64,000 nt of DNA from 2-02-FULL-47-50 sp964479045 (GCA_964479045.1 CAYZJI010000004.1:62001-126000), one strand, 5' to 3'; shown: positions 14,863 through 24,367, numbered from the stretch's first letter. Made by a program: numbers and translations. Notes: generated by a model not told the origin, from the sequence alone.

Positions 14863-17847
14863 TCAGGGGTTTGCAGGCAGTGCATCTGCAGGATTGCCTG
14901 ACATGCGGCCTTCCTCTGCCATGGAATAAAGGATAGCGAGACTGAGGGGAATTTCGTTGTTGCCGAGCAGTTCGTGAGAGCGCTGTAGCCATTCTTTGAT
15001 GGCCGCATCATATTCACCCTGTCTGACCAGTGCGAGCAGTAATGCACCAAATACAAATTTCCTGTGGGCAGGCAGGATTGATTTATCTTCAAGCAGGGCA
15101 AGTGAGGTATCCGTCAGTGTAACTGCGTCTCTCCTGCCCAGCGCCATGATGAAATCCAGCCATGGTTGAACTTGTTCATTCAGCGTTTCGGTGCAATCAG
15201 GTGAGATCCGGCCCCATAATTCTGTCAGTTCCGCACTGGTCAGGTAGGGGACAGTTGCCGCTGCAACTGCGAACAGTCTGTCAGTCCATAAATCACTCTG
15301 TATGATTCCGTCACATGATTCCGCAAGCCGTAACAGCAATTCGATATCAGCATACACACCATCCCCACTCCTGCCGGTTTCATTTGTCGCATAATCATGG
15401 ATATTTTTTGCTTTGTAGATAGCGTCAGCCGTGCTGAACATGGCAGTACGGCTGATCGCAGTCTTCTCATGATCGACATATTCCGGCAGCAGCATATTAA
15501 TCAGGGGCAGTGGATCAAGCCGCAGTCTGGTCAGATCATAGGCATTTTCCTGTTTGTATCTTGCGCGGGCAGCATTGAGATCGAGAACCGGAAAATAATC
15601 CGAATTTGTGACAGGCCTGATGGAATTCAACAGCGGCCTGATCAGCTGTTCATTTGCGATGAATCTGGCGGTGATATCCTGCAGATTGTTTATATGAACG
15701 CGTGATAACTCATTTTTCATTTCAGAAGATCCGAAAATTGTGGTTACAGGCACCCCGATATTTGAGTTGTTTGATGCAACAATCAACATATCACCATCAT
15801 TGGCAGCATAGAGGGAATAGCGCCTGTAATTCAGATCTATGGATTTGAGAACGGAAAATACGAGATTCATATCGATCTCATAGGTATGCAGCCATTGGAC
15901 AAACAAACCGTTCCGGTTCAGATATTTTTCTGTTTGCCGGTAGAATTCATCTGTGAACAGACTGGACACACCGCTTACCCACGGATTTGAGGGTTCGGAT
16001 ATGATCAGGTCATACTTGTATTTATGGTTGGAAAAGAATGTTTTGGCATCATCGATATAAATTTTACTGCGGGGATCTGAGAAGGTACGCTCAACACGTG
16101 GGCGAAAATACTCCGCACCAGCAACGATGGCTGGTTCGATTTCAATTGTATCCACACGTTTCATGCCGGGCCAGGCAAGCAGAGTATGTGTGGTCAATCC
16201 TGATCCCATGCCGATATTCGCAGCTGTTTTGATATCCGGTTTGATAGCAACTGGAAGTGCTGCGAGCAATACCATGGTGGTTTCATCAGGTCCCGTCTGG
16301 GCGTTTAGGTTCATGTTGATGGAAGCATCCGGTTTGCCATTGGTTGAAATTGTAAGCAGTCCGTCAGGTCGACTCGTAACGTGAACTGTGGAGGTTTTTC
16401 CGTCCTGATGAAATACCAGTTGATGATCACCGCTTTTATGCACAGTCCCGTTGCGATAGACGGATGAGGACATTCGTCTGAAGTCAAATTCAACTGTGAA
16501 CAGTGCAAGCATAAAAAATGCAATGCAGACAGTTGCCATGCGCTGGATCAATGTCCGGCTCAGCCGGCTGGAGCCGGCTAACATGACAAATCCAAGAATG
16601 ACATCCAGGGCAGAACCGGCAGCCATGGTATTTTTCAGGCCGGTTAACGGCATGGCAATATAGATGGCGAAAATTACACCAGCGATTGCCCCCAGGGTGT
16701 TGCTTGCGTAAATCTGCCCGATACTTTTTTCTCCATATCCCCGGGCCATCAGTATCCTGGTAAATAATGGCAGGGTCATCCCGGCGCAGAATGTTGCGGG
16801 TAACATGACCAGAAAGGCGATGAAATGACCGGACAGGGTATAAAGAATGTAGCCGGCATCCGTTGGCTTCAATGCTGACATCAGATAACCCATCAGATCG
16901 AAGGTATGATTATAAAGCGGCACGGTTGCCAGTGCGCAAAGTCCCATAATAATCTGGATGATTCCGGCTACAAGCAAGGGGTCATGAATTTGATCGATGT
17001 ATCTCCGGATAAACAAGCCGCCAAATGCAAGACCGGTGATAAAAGCACTGAGCATAAGTTCGAATGAATGTGTGCTCGACCCCAACACCATGCTCAACAT
17101 CCGCAACCAGGCGACTTCATAAATAAAGGAGGCCATACCGGTGATGAAGGCAGCCCCCAGTAACAATAGAGAAGAGCCTGAAAACCTGGAATGTGCTTCG
17201 GCCGGGATTGCTGTTTCCGTAGTGTTCCTCACAAGTACATACACAGACAGTGCAAGCAGTATGTTTATCATTCCCGCAAACAGTATTGTTCCGGGAAGTC
17301 CAGTTGCTGCGATCAAGACAAAACCACTGATCAACACACCCAGTGCTGCGCCCAGGCTGTTTGTAAAGTAAAGCATGGATAATGACTGGCCGGGCATATC
17401 TGCAAACCGGCGAAGGATGCCATTGCTCATGAGCGGGAAAGTCATCCCGAGAAGTATGGATTGGGGCAATATCAGGGTGGTGGCCATCGTCCACTTGTAC
17501 AATTGTATGGTCAGGGGCGAATCCAGTGACGGGATGACCGTGTTGAATGAAATATCCAGTGTCAACTCAAACAGTGGATGAAAAATAATACCAAGCAGAC
17601 CAATCATTCCTTCCACCAGTGCATAGCCCATCAGCAGATTTTTCCAGTAGGCGCACCTGCGGCTCGTCAACCATGCGCCCATGGCCATCCCACCCATGAA
17701 AATTGCAAGTACCAGGGCCTGGGCATAGGCAGCATGTCCCAGAAACAGCTTCAGGTAATGCGACCAGATGGATTCATAAATAAGTCCGGTGAAGCCGGAG
17801 ATCGCAAACAGTAAAAACAGAATTGTTTTGAGGTGTCTTTTGGTCAT
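14863..17847 (-). CDS. Large integral membrane protein with a spermidine-synthase-like methyltransferase-fold domain
   Basis: A 994-residue protein. The first about 440 residues are hydrophobic, in two halves of roughly six helices with the look of an MFS transporter (GLIYESIWSHYLKLFLGHAAYA and the similar SFIYEVAWLRMLSMVLGSSTHSFELML open the two halves). Residues about 530-720 are a Rossmann domain of the polyamine-synthase type: NIGMGSGLTTHTLL, DTIEIEP, IYIDDAKTFF, YDLIISEPSNPWVSGVSSLF. The helical C-terminal 250 residues are unassigned. Such fusions are widespread and their substrate is unknown; true spermidine synthesis is not implied. Same strand as sucCD upstream and nadE downstream. 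Confidence 0.85.
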   Translation of the reverse strand: MTKRHLKTILFLLFAISGFTGLIYESIWSHYLKLFLGHAAYAQALVLAIFMGGMAMGAWLTSRRCAYWKNLLMGYALVEGMIGLLGIIFHPLFELTLDISFNTVIPSLDSPLTIQLYKWTMATTLILPQSILLGMTFPLMSNGILRRFADMPGQSLSMLYFTNSLGAALGVLISGFVLIAATGLPGTILFAGMINILLALSVYVLVRNTTETAIPAEAHSRFSGSSLLLLGAAFITGMASFIYEVAWLRMLSMVLGSSTHSFELMLSAFITGLAFGGLFIRRYIDQIHDPLLVAGIIQIIMGLCALATVPLYNHTFDLMGYLMSALKPTDAGYILYTLSGHFIAFLVMLPATFCAGMTLPLFTRILMARGYGEKSIGQIYASNTLGAIAGVIFAIYIAMPLTGLKNTMAAGSALDVILGFVMLAGSSRLSRTLIQRMATVCIAFFMLALFTVEFDFRRMSSSVYRNGTVHKSGDHQLVFHQDGKTSTVHVTSRPDGLLTISTNGKPDASINMNLNAQTGPDETTMVLLAALPVAIKPDIKTAANIGMGSGLTTHTLLAWPGMKRVDTIEIEPAIVAGAEYFRPRVERTFSDPRSKIYIDDAKTFFSNHKYKYDLIISEPSNPWVSGVSSLFTDEFYRQTEKYLNRNGLFVQWLHTYEIDMNLVFSVLKSIDLNYRRYSLYAANDGDMLIVASNNSNIGVPVTTIFGSSEMKNELSRVHINNLQDITARFIANEQLIRPLLNSIRPVTNSDYFPVLDLNAARARYKQENAYDLTRLRLDPLPLINMLLPEYVDHEKTAISRTAMFSTADAIYKAKNIHDYATNETGRSGDGVYADIELLLRLAESCDGIIQSDLWTDRLFAVAAATVPYLTSAELTELWGRISPDCTETLNEQVQPWLDFIMALGRRDAVTLTDTSLALLEDKSILPAHRKFVFGALLLALVRQGEYDAAIKEWLQRSHELLGNNEIPLSLAILYSMAEEGRMSGNPADALPANP

Positions 17848-17950
17848 CAGGATTCAGCGAACAAACATACCGCACTCACTACACATCATGGTTTGCAACT
17901 GAAATGCGATAAACAGACAGCCGGATGGATGGCTATTTTCTCAGCCGGAT

Positions 17951-18820
17951 TTATAGCCGTTTTGCAATCGCTGCACCGAGTTCACCGGGGGAACGTACAG
18001 TGGTTACACGTGCTGCTTCCAGAGCGGCAAACTTGTCTTTGGCAGTGCCTTTTCCGCCTGAGATGATGGCGCCGGCATGGCCCATGCGTTTGCCGGGTGG
18101 CGCAGTGACGCCGGCAATATAACCTACTACTGGTTTGGTTACATTTGCCTTGATAAATCTGGCGGCATCTTCCTCGGCGCTGCCACCGATTTCACCGACC
18201 ATGATAATACCCCTGGTGTCCGGATCGTTTTCGAACAGTGCGAGGCAGTCAATGAAATTCATGCCGTGTATCGGATCACCACCAATACCCACACAGGTAC
18301 TCTGCCCCAAACCATTCAGTGTGGTCTGATGTACCGCCTCATAAGTCAATGTGCCGGAACGTGACACGATACCGATGCAGCCAGGCTTGTGAATATTACC
18401 GGGCATGATCCCGATCTTGCATTGGCCGGGCGTGATCACGCCGGGGCAGTTCGGGCCAACCAGACGCACGTCCGGAAACCGTTCCAGATAGGCGCGCACC
18501 TTAACCATATCGAGTACCGGGATACCTTCGGTAATACACACCACCACCTTGATGCCGGCATCTACCGCCTCGGTAATCGATTCCGCGGCAAAAGCCGCAG
18601 GAACCATGATCATGCTGGCATTCGCAGCGGTCGCCGCAACGGCATCATGGGCGGTATTGAATACCGGGCGATCCAGATGTTTCTCACCGCCACGTCCGGG
18701 CGTCACGCCACCGACGATCTGTGTGCCATAGTCGATGGCCTGTTGTGCATGGAAGGTACCCTGTTTGCCAGTATAGCCCTGGACAATCACCCTGGTGTTT
18801 TTGTCGATCAGGATCGCCAT
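17951..18820 (-). CDS. sucD: Succinyl-CoA ligase (ADP-forming) alpha subunit
   Basis: A 289-residue TCA-cycle enzyme subunit. With SucC it interconverts succinyl-CoA and succinate with substrate-level phosphorylation. The CoA-binding motif QGYTGKQGTFHAQQAI is at residues 14-29. The phosphohistidine is in GHAGAIISGGKGTA near residue 245. The start overlaps the sucC stop by one base (TAATG). The pair is not flanked by sucAB or sdh here. Confidence 0.98.
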   Translation of the reverse strand: MAILIDKNTRVIVQGYTGKQGTFHAQQAIDYGTQIVGGVTPGRGGEKHLDRPVFNTAHDAVAATAANASMIMVPAAFAAESITEAVDAGIKVVVCITEGIPVLDMVKVRAYLERFPDVRLVGPNCPGVITPGQCKIGIMPGNIHKPGCIGIVSRSGTLTYEAVHQTTLNGLGQSTCVGIGGDPIHGMNFIDCLALFENDPDTRGIIMVGEIGGSAEEDAARFIKANVTKPVVGYIAGVTAPPGKRMGHAGAIISGGKGTAKDKFAALEAARVTTVRSPGELGAAIAKRL

Positions 18821-19989
18821 TACTTTTTACCTCCGGCCGCTGCGACAACCTTGTTGGCGGCATCGGTGAGGTCATTGGCTGCAGTGATGGTGAGCCCGCT
18901 GTCAGCCAGCTTCTTTTTGCCCTGTTCTACATTGGTGCCTTCGAGTCGTACGACGACAGGTACATTGACACCGACTTCTTGTACCGCCTTGATGATGCCT
19001 TCGGCGATCAGATCGCAACGGACGATGCCGCCGAAGATGTTGACCAGTATGGCTCGCACTTTTGGATCAGATACGATCAGCTTGAAGGCTTCAGTCACAC
19101 GTTCCGCAGTGGCGCCGCCGCCAACGTCCAGAAAATTGGCCGGTTCACCGCCATGCAATTTAATAATGTCCATGGTGGCCATGGCCAAACCCGCGCCATT
19201 GACCATGCAGGCGATATTGCCATCCAGCGTGACGTAATTCAGATCGAAGCGCTTGGCGATGCTTTCCTTTTCATCTTCCTGGGTCGGGTCACGCCATTCT
19301 TCGAGATGGGCTTGACGAAAGAGGGCGTTGTCATCAATTGAAACTTTTGCATCCAGTGCCATGAGTTGTCCGTCTTTGGTCAGCATCATGGGATTGATCT
19401 CGATCAGGCTCAGGTCCTTGTCGAGAAACAACCGATACAGCGCCTTGATGATACTGACCAGTTGTTTTTGTTGATCTTCGTTCAGGCCAAGTGCATAACC
19501 GATGCGGCGGCATTGAAAGGTCTGTACACCGAGTACCGGATCAATAAGAGTATTGAAAATTTTTTCAGGTTGTTTTGCAGCAACTTCCTCAATATCCATG
19601 CCGCCTGCCGGGGAGGCGATTATGGCGACACGTCGTGAGGCACGATCGACCAGCATACCCAGATAATATTCCGCAGCGATATCTGCCATGCCGGAGATCA
19701 ATACACAATTAACCGGTTGCCCGGTGGGTGCGGATTGTTTGGTAATGAGGCGGGTGCCGAGCATGTTATGCACGACATTTTCAAGTTCGTCCATGCTATG
19801 GGCCAGCTTGACTCCGCCAGCCTTGCCACGACCGCCGGCATGTACCTGGGCCTTGACTACCCAGCCTTTACCTTTGAGTTCAGCCGCATGACGCAACGCT
19901 TCCTTGACCGAATAGGCCGGTTTGCCGGGCGGCACGGGAATGCCGTAATCGGCAAACAGTTTCTTGGCCTGATACTCGTGAAGATTCAT
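18820..19989 (-). CDS. sucC: Succinyl-CoA ligase beta subunit
   Basis: A 389-residue ATP-grasp subunit that binds the nucleotide and succinate. MNLHEYQAKKLFADYGIPVP is the canonical N-terminus. ATP-grasp features include KAQVHAGGRGKAGGVK, and DAKVSIDDNALFR and NGAGLAMATMDIIKLHGGEPANFLDVGG are typical of the ligase domain. First gene of the sucC-sucD unit. The 130-base upstream gap, shared with the divergent PP0621-pilS genes, should hold both promoters. Confidence 0.98.
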   Translation of the reverse strand: MNLHEYQAKKLFADYGIPVPPGKPAYSVKEALRHAAELKGKGWVVKAQVHAGGRGKAGGVKLAHSMDELENVVHNMLGTRLITKQSAPTGQPVNCVLISGMADIAAEYYLGMLVDRASRRVAIIASPAGGMDIEEVAAKQPEKIFNTLIDPVLGVQTFQCRRIGYALGLNEDQQKQLVSIIKALYRLFLDKDLSLIEINPMMLTKDGQLMALDAKVSIDDNALFRQAHLEEWRDPTQEDEKESIAKRFDLNYVTLDGNIACMVNGAGLAMATMDIIKLHGGEPANFLDVGGGATAERVTEAFKLIVSDPKVRAILVNIFGGIVRCDLIAEGIIKAVQEVGVNVPVVVRLEGTNVEQGKKKLADSGLTITAANDLTDAANKVVAAAGGKK

Positions 19990-20122
19990 GGCTCATCCCT
20001 TGTTCAGGGGTTATCCTGCACGCTGGGTTATAATTCTTGTCCAAACCTATTATGACTATAGCCAACTCCTGTAACGATTGGAATAGATGCGTGCCTGTTG
20101 CCGGCATATCAGCGTCTGGCCT

Positions 20123-20353
20123 ATGAACAGCTTGCGATTGATTCTTTTAAGCATCATCGGCTGGCTGGTGTACTGGCTGCTGCGTCGTTTCGTAAACAGG
20201 ATACAGGCGCCATCACAACATGCTCATAAAAATACCCGTATGGTGCGTTGTGCCTATTGCAATATTTATATCCCGGAACAGGAGGCTATCAGTCACAATA
20301 ATGTCAGTTTCTGTTCCTCAGAACACTGCAAAAAAATGGCGGACACACAATAG
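20123..20353 (+). CDS. PP0621-family small membrane protein with CxxC pairs
   Basis: A 76-residue protein with one N-terminal transmembrane helix (LILLSIIGWLVYWLLRRFV) and a small zinc-ribbon-like tail: VRCAYCNIYIPEQEA and FCSSEHCKK. This matches the PP0621 family of short proteins found just upstream of pilS in many gammaproteobacteria. Function is unknown. The ATG at 20123 is preferred over a GTG-type extension starting at 20087. It ends two bases before the pilS start, so it is probably co-transcribed with pilSR. Confidence 0.85.
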   Translation: MNSLRLILLSIIGWLVYWLLRRFVNRIQAPSQHAHKNTRMVRCAYCNIYIPEQEAISHNNVSFCSSEHCKKMADTQ

Positions 20354-20355
20354 CA

Positions 20356-21954
20356 ATGAATTCAGTCATCTCCAGCTCCATGAGTTTCACTGAAACTACC
20401 TGGCGTGCCTTGCAATATTTCAATCTCTACCGCCTGCTGATATCAGTATTGTTTGTCGGGATGGTATGGGTGGGCCATTTACCTGAGCCGCTTGGAAATT
20501 ACGACCAGCGCCTGTTCTCGATCATTGCACATATTTATCTGCTGTCCGCGATAGTTATCGGCATCATGATCAATGCACAGGTTCCACGATACAAGCTACA
20601 GGTCTCTGCGCATGTCCTGATCGATATCTGCGCGATTACCCTGATGATGTACGCCAGTAACGGACTGGACAGCGGCTTCGGTATGTTGCTGGTCATTGCA
20701 GTAGCCGGCGGCAGTATTCTGATTAGTGGTCGCATCGCAATTCTGTTCGCGGCGATTGCCACCCTTGCTGTGCTCGGTCAGGAAGTCTATGTTCAACTCA
20801 CGCGTTATTATTCGCAACCGAACTATATTCATGCCGGCTTGCTTGGCGTTACTTTTTTTGCGACTGCCATTCTGGGCCACATTTTGTCTGCACGGGTGGA
20901 ACGCAGTGAAGCCCTGATCAAACAGCATGCTGTGGACCTGGCCAGCATGGCGGAACTCAATGAATTTATTGTGCAACGTATGCAGTCCGGGATTATGGTG
21001 CTGGATGATGCTTATAGGGTGCGGCTGGCCAATGAAGCGGCACAACGGCTGCTCGGCACGGGTTTCAGCATCCAGAACCTGAGCCTGGATGAGATTGCTC
21101 CTGAGATAACTGCAGGACTGAAAAAATGGTTGTATGAAGACGGGCGGCGTATAGTAATTATCAAACCCGCTAACGGCGAGGTCGATGTGCAGGTCTCTTT
21201 TACACAACTCAAACCGGACACCAAATTCGGCATATTGGTATTTCTTGAAGATGTGGGTTTGATACGCCAGCGGGCACAACAGCTGAAACTGGCCTCACTG
21301 GGACGGTTGGCGGCCAGTATCGCGCATGAAGTTCGTAATCCGCTTGGCGCTATTACCCATGCCGGTCAATTATTGTCTGAAGCAAATCAGCGGGATGAGG
21401 AGAATGAACGCCTGTTGCAGATCATCATGGATCAGTCACGACGCGTTAACAATATTATAGAAAATGTCCAGCATATCAGCCGCCGTGAGCCTGCGACGGC
21501 AGAAGTATTTCAGATCAGGCCATGGCTGGAAAATTTCATCCGGGAATTTATCTCACGCCATAACCTTGCCTCAGGCAGTGTAAGATTCAGGATAGAACCG
21601 GAAGACATTACCGTCAGAATGGATACCAGCCAGTTATATCAGGTACTGTGGAACCTTTCGGAAAATGCCATTCGTTACAGTACCGGCAACATATTGCTGG
21701 AGTTTAGTGTTGGCATACGCAGAGAATCACAGCGGGCATATCTGGATGTGATCGATCATGGTCCCGGAATTCCCGCGGAAGTTATTGATCATCTTTTTGA
21801 GCCGTTTTTCACCACCCATTCACATGGTAGCGGACTGGGATTGTATATCGCGCGCGAGCTTTGTGAGGCCAACCAGGTGGCGCTGGATTTACACAGTAAT
21901 TCCAGCAACGGGTGTTGTTTCCGTATTCATTTCCCGCTGATGCAGAAATCATGA
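20356..21954 (+). CDS. pilS: PilS, sensor histidine kinase for pilin expression
   Basis: A 532-residue inner-membrane kinase. Six predicted transmembrane helices cover about residues 20-180. A PAS-like segment lies at about 195-310. The DHp domain has the phosphorylated His in IAHEVRNPLGAI. The catalytic domain has N box LSENAIRYS, G1 VIDHGPGIP and G2 GSGLGLYIARELCEAN. In Pseudomonas PilS senses pilin in the inner membrane and controls PilR. It is followed nine bases later by pilR, and the pilin genes with sigma-54 promoters lie immediately downstream. Confidence 0.95.
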   Translation: MNSVISSSMSFTETTWRALQYFNLYRLLISVLFVGMVWVGHLPEPLGNYDQRLFSIIAHIYLLSAIVIGIMINAQVPRYKLQVSAHVLIDICAITLMMYASNGLDSGFGMLLVIAVAGGSILISGRIAILFAAIATLAVLGQEVYVQLTRYYSQPNYIHAGLLGVTFFATAILGHILSARVERSEALIKQHAVDLASMAELNEFIVQRMQSGIMVLDDAYRVRLANEAAQRLLGTGFSIQNLSLDEIAPEITAGLKKWLYEDGRRIVIIKPANGEVDVQVSFTQLKPDTKFGILVFLEDVGLIRQRAQQLKLASLGRLAASIAHEVRNPLGAITHAGQLLSEANQRDEENERLLQIIMDQSRRVNNIIENVQHISRREPATAEVFQIRPWLENFIREFISRHNLASGSVRFRIEPEDITVRMDTSQLYQVLWNLSENAIRYSTGNILLEFSVGIRRESQRAYLDVIDHGPGIPAEVIDHLFEPFFTTHSHGSGLGLYIARELCEANQVALDLHSNSSNGCCFRIHFPLMQKS

Positions 21955-21963
21955 GGAGCAGAC

Positions 21964-23304
21964 GTGAAGCCCGTCCCGACCGCCCTGATTATTGATGATG
22001 AACCGGATATCCGTGAACTGCTGGAAATTACACTCCGGCGCATGGATATTGAATGTGTATGTGCCGGCGATCTGGTACAGGCGCGCCAGTTGCTGAGGGA
22101 CCGCCGGTTCGATATCTGTCTGACGGATATGCGCCTCCCGGATGGTAACGGCGTGGAGTTTGTTGGCTATACCCAGGAACGCTATGCAAACATGCCGATT
22201 GCAGTCATCACGGCGCATGGCAGTATGGAAAGTGCAATACAGGCATTGAAATACGGGGCCTTTGATTTTCTTACGAAGCCGGTAGATTTGGAGTCATTAC
22301 GTACCCTGGTGAAAACAGCCCTGCGTATTACCGCAGAACAGGCGGTTACCAGTCGGACGTTTATCGGGGAAAGTGAAGCGACCCGCAATATTCGCAATTC
22401 CATCGCCAAGCTGGCGCGCAGTCAGGCGCCCGTTTACATCAGTGGCGAATCGGGTACCGGCAAGGAACTCATAGCGCGAATGATCCACGAGCAAGGGCCA
22501 CGCTCCGGGAATCCGTTTGTTCCGGTGAACTGTGGTGCCATACCACATGACCTGATGGAAAGTGAGTTTTTCGGACACAAAAAAGGCAGCTTTACCGGGG
22601 CCGTTGCGGACAAGGCCGGCCTTTTTGTAGCGGCCCATGGCGGGACACTGTTTTTTGATGAAATCGCTGAATTACCTCTGCATATGCAAGTGAAATTGCT
22701 TCGAGCCATTCAGGAAAAATCCATACGGCCCGTAGGTAGTGCAAAAGAGATCCCGGTGGATGTGCGCATACTCAGTGCAACTCATCATAATCTTGCCAGT
22801 CTGGTTCAGCAGGGCCGCTTCCGGCAGGACTTGTTTTATCGTATCAATGTCATAGAGTTGCCAATTTCATCACTTCGCGAACGTCGCGAGGATATTCCCC
22901 TGTTGTCAGCCTATATTCTGGAAAAATTTGCAGTGGAGTCAGATGCCCCAATTCCGGAATTGTCAGAAGCAGCAAAACAGGCGCTTGCAAACTATTCTTT
23001 CCCCGGCAACATCCGGGAGCTGGAGAACATTCTGCAGCGGGCGATCACGCTCTGTGATGGAACCATGATCACGGTGGATGATCTGCAATTACCTCAAAAT
23101 GGCGAGGGACGGGCCCGGGAAAAGAATGGCAACCATAAGCATGATCAGGGTGCGGCCCTGGATTCCTATCTTGGCGATGTTGAACGGCAGACCATACTGG
23201 ATGCGTTGGAAAAAACCCGCTGGAACAAAACGGCGGCAGCCAAATTGCTGGGTATCAGTTTCAGGGCTTTGCGATACCGTTTGGAAAAGCTGGGTCTGGA
23301 ATAA
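21964..23304 (+). CDS. pilR: PilR, sigma-54-dependent response regulator
   Basis: A 446-residue NtrC-family activator. The receiver domain (1-120) has the phospho-acceptor Asp in CLTDMRLPDG and Lys in FLTKPVD. The AAA+ domain has Walker A GESGTGKE, the sigma-54 contact loop GSFTGA (a variant also present in Pseudomonas PilR in place of GAFTGA), and Walker B GGTLFFDEIAELP. A Fis-type helix-turn-helix ends the protein (WNKTAAAKLLGISFRALRYRL). Targets are probably the two sigma-54 promoters at 23457 and 24352. A TCCGC/GCGGA inverted repeat lies downstream at 23346-23360. Confidence 0.95.
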   Translation: MKPVPTALIIDDEPDIRELLEITLRRMDIECVCAGDLVQARQLLRDRRFDICLTDMRLPDGNGVEFVGYTQERYANMPIAVITAHGSMESAIQALKYGAFDFLTKPVDLESLRTLVKTALRITAEQAVTSRTFIGESEATRNIRNSIAKLARSQAPVYISGESGTGKELIARMIHEQGPRSGNPFVPVNCGAIPHDLMESEFFGHKKGSFTGAVADKAGLFVAAHGGTLFFDEIAELPLHMQVKLLRAIQEKSIRPVGSAKEIPVDVRILSATHHNLASLVQQGRFRQDLFYRINVIELPISSLRERREDIPLLSAYILEKFAVESDAPIPELSEAAKQALANYSFPGNIRELENILQRAITLCDGTMITVDDLQLPQNGEGRAREKNGNHKHDQGAALDSYLGDVERQTILDALEKTRWNKTAAAKLLGISFRALRYRLEKLGLE

Positions 23305-23456
23305 CAGGATGAAAAACACCGATCATATAACAGATAGCCGTAATATCCGCCAATTGCGGACATGAATATATAACCTGCCATCTTTGGTTTTATGTCCAGT
23401 TAATATGGGTTGTCGGGTATTCCATGGAATTAAAATTGCAGAAGTGGAATTCTGGA

Positions 23457-23472
23457 TGGCACAAAATATGCA
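23457..23472 (+). promoter_or_regulatory. Sigma-54 promoter of the first pilin gene
   Basis: TGGCACAAAATATGCA matches the consensus TGGCAC-N5-TTGCW at every defined position except one, with correct GG-GC spacing. The start site would be near 23483, giving a leader of about 65 bases before the ATG at 23547. Two TGTC motifs, the core of the Pseudomonas PilR site, lie upstream at 23393 and 23411; their role as PilR sites is inference. Confidence 0.85.
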
Positions 23473-23546
23473 AATAATCACAAGTTCTGATTCAGAATCA
23501 TAAAGTAATATTGTCGTGAATATGAACAGCTGATTAGGGGAATCTT

Positions 23547-24002
23547 ATGTTATACATGCAACGGGGTTTTACACTCATTGAATTGATGATAGTGGTGGCT
23601 ATTATAGGCATCCTTGCTGCTGTTGCGATTCCATCTTATCAGGATTACACGGCCCGGACCCAGGTGACTGAGGCTGTGGGCCTCACGTCAGGCTTCAAGA
23701 CCAGTTTTACTGAATACTATTCTCATTATGGTATATGGCCCAACAACATTACAGAAGCCGGGGCTACCATTGCAGGGAAATATGTTTCGACGATTACCAT
23801 CGAAGTCGGTGCTGGCATTTCAAATAACGGTGATGTTGCTATTCAGGCTGAATTTCGCTCGGCTGGAGTCAACCCGAACATCGCCGGCAAGTTTTACAGC
23901 ATCGGTACAACCAATGGAGGCATGAATTGGGCCTGTGGTTCGCTCGACACTGTAGGCACGACTGATCTGGACAGTAGATATTTGCCGGCCGCCTGCAAGT
24001 AA
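23547..24002 (+). CDS. Type IV major-pilin-like protein, copy 1
   Basis: A 151-residue type IVa prepilin. The leader MLYMQRG is followed by the PilD cleavage site and the mature N-terminus FTLIELMIVVAIIGILAAVA, with Glu at position 5, then IPSYQDYTAR. The C-terminal disulfide loop is formed by Cys in WACGSL and the Cys next to the end (PAACK). The start is set by AGGGG at 23536-23540. A shorter start (MQRG) is possible. It is clearly paralogous to copy 2 at 24508, with the same length but many substitutions in the globular part. Confidence 0.95.
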   Translation: MLYMQRGFTLIELMIVVAIIGILAAVAIPSYQDYTARTQVTEAVGLTSGFKTSFTEYYSHYGIWPNNITEAGATIAGKYVSTITIEVGAGISNNGDVAIQAEFRSAGVNPNIAGKFYSIGTTNGGMNWACGSLDTVGTTDLDSRYLPAACK

Positions 24003-24074
24003 TACCAGCATTTTTGGACTTTGCAGTATTTATCCAGTCCTGGTCCCTGTCCCGGAGATGTTGAATGACAAGCC

Positions 24075-24230
24075 ATGCTGGATACTTTGAGAAATCCGCC
24101 GGGCCAGGATAGCATCAGCAAGCAGGCGGGTGTGTGTTTCAGCGGGTTGGGACACTATCTTCAGCAGTTTGGGCTGGAAGATAATGCTTGGATCAAGCTG
24201 GATTACATGTCAGGGCACGGCAATATCTGA
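24075..24230 (+). CDS. Possible 51-residue small ORF between the pilins
   Basis: ATG to TGA with a stop immediately upstream in frame, encoding 51 residues beginning MLDTLRNPPGQDS and ending YMSGHGNI. No homology is recognised, the ribosome-binding site is poor, and codon use does not decide the matter. It could be spurious, the remnant of a decayed gene, or a small protein transcribed with the first pilin. Listed because it fills much of an otherwise empty 500-base gap in a functionally interesting place. Confidence 0.2.
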   Translation: MLDTLRNPPGQDSISKQAGVCFSGLGHYLQQFGLEDNAWIKLDYMSGHGNI

Positions 24231-24351
24231 CAATTTTCGTCACATTTAACTGTGTAAACAATTTTATTCCAGCATCAGTCTAAAAGTAAAAAATACAATA
24301 ATTACAATATGATAGGTATATATTTACTTGTAGCAAAACACCGACGTTATA

Positions 24352-24367
24352 TGGCACAGGCTGTGCA
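24352..24367 (+). promoter_or_regulatory. Sigma-54 promoter of the second pilin gene
   Basis: TGGCACAGGCTGTGCA matches TGGCAC-N5-TTGCW at all defined positions but one, with correct -24/-12 spacing. The start site would be near 24378, leaving an untranslated leader of about 130 bases, twice as long as that of the first pilin gene. Confidence 0.85.

Noticed and set aside
14730..15101. A 123-codon minus-strand ORF overlapping the end of the 994-residue gene
   Set aside because: The part inside the gene is an out-of-frame shadow. Only the stretch beyond 14863 is worth a mention, given as a low-interest finding.
20087..20353. Longer 88-residue start for the PP0621-type protein
   Set aside because: The extra 12 residues come before a normal membrane-helix N-terminus and lack a ribosome-binding site.
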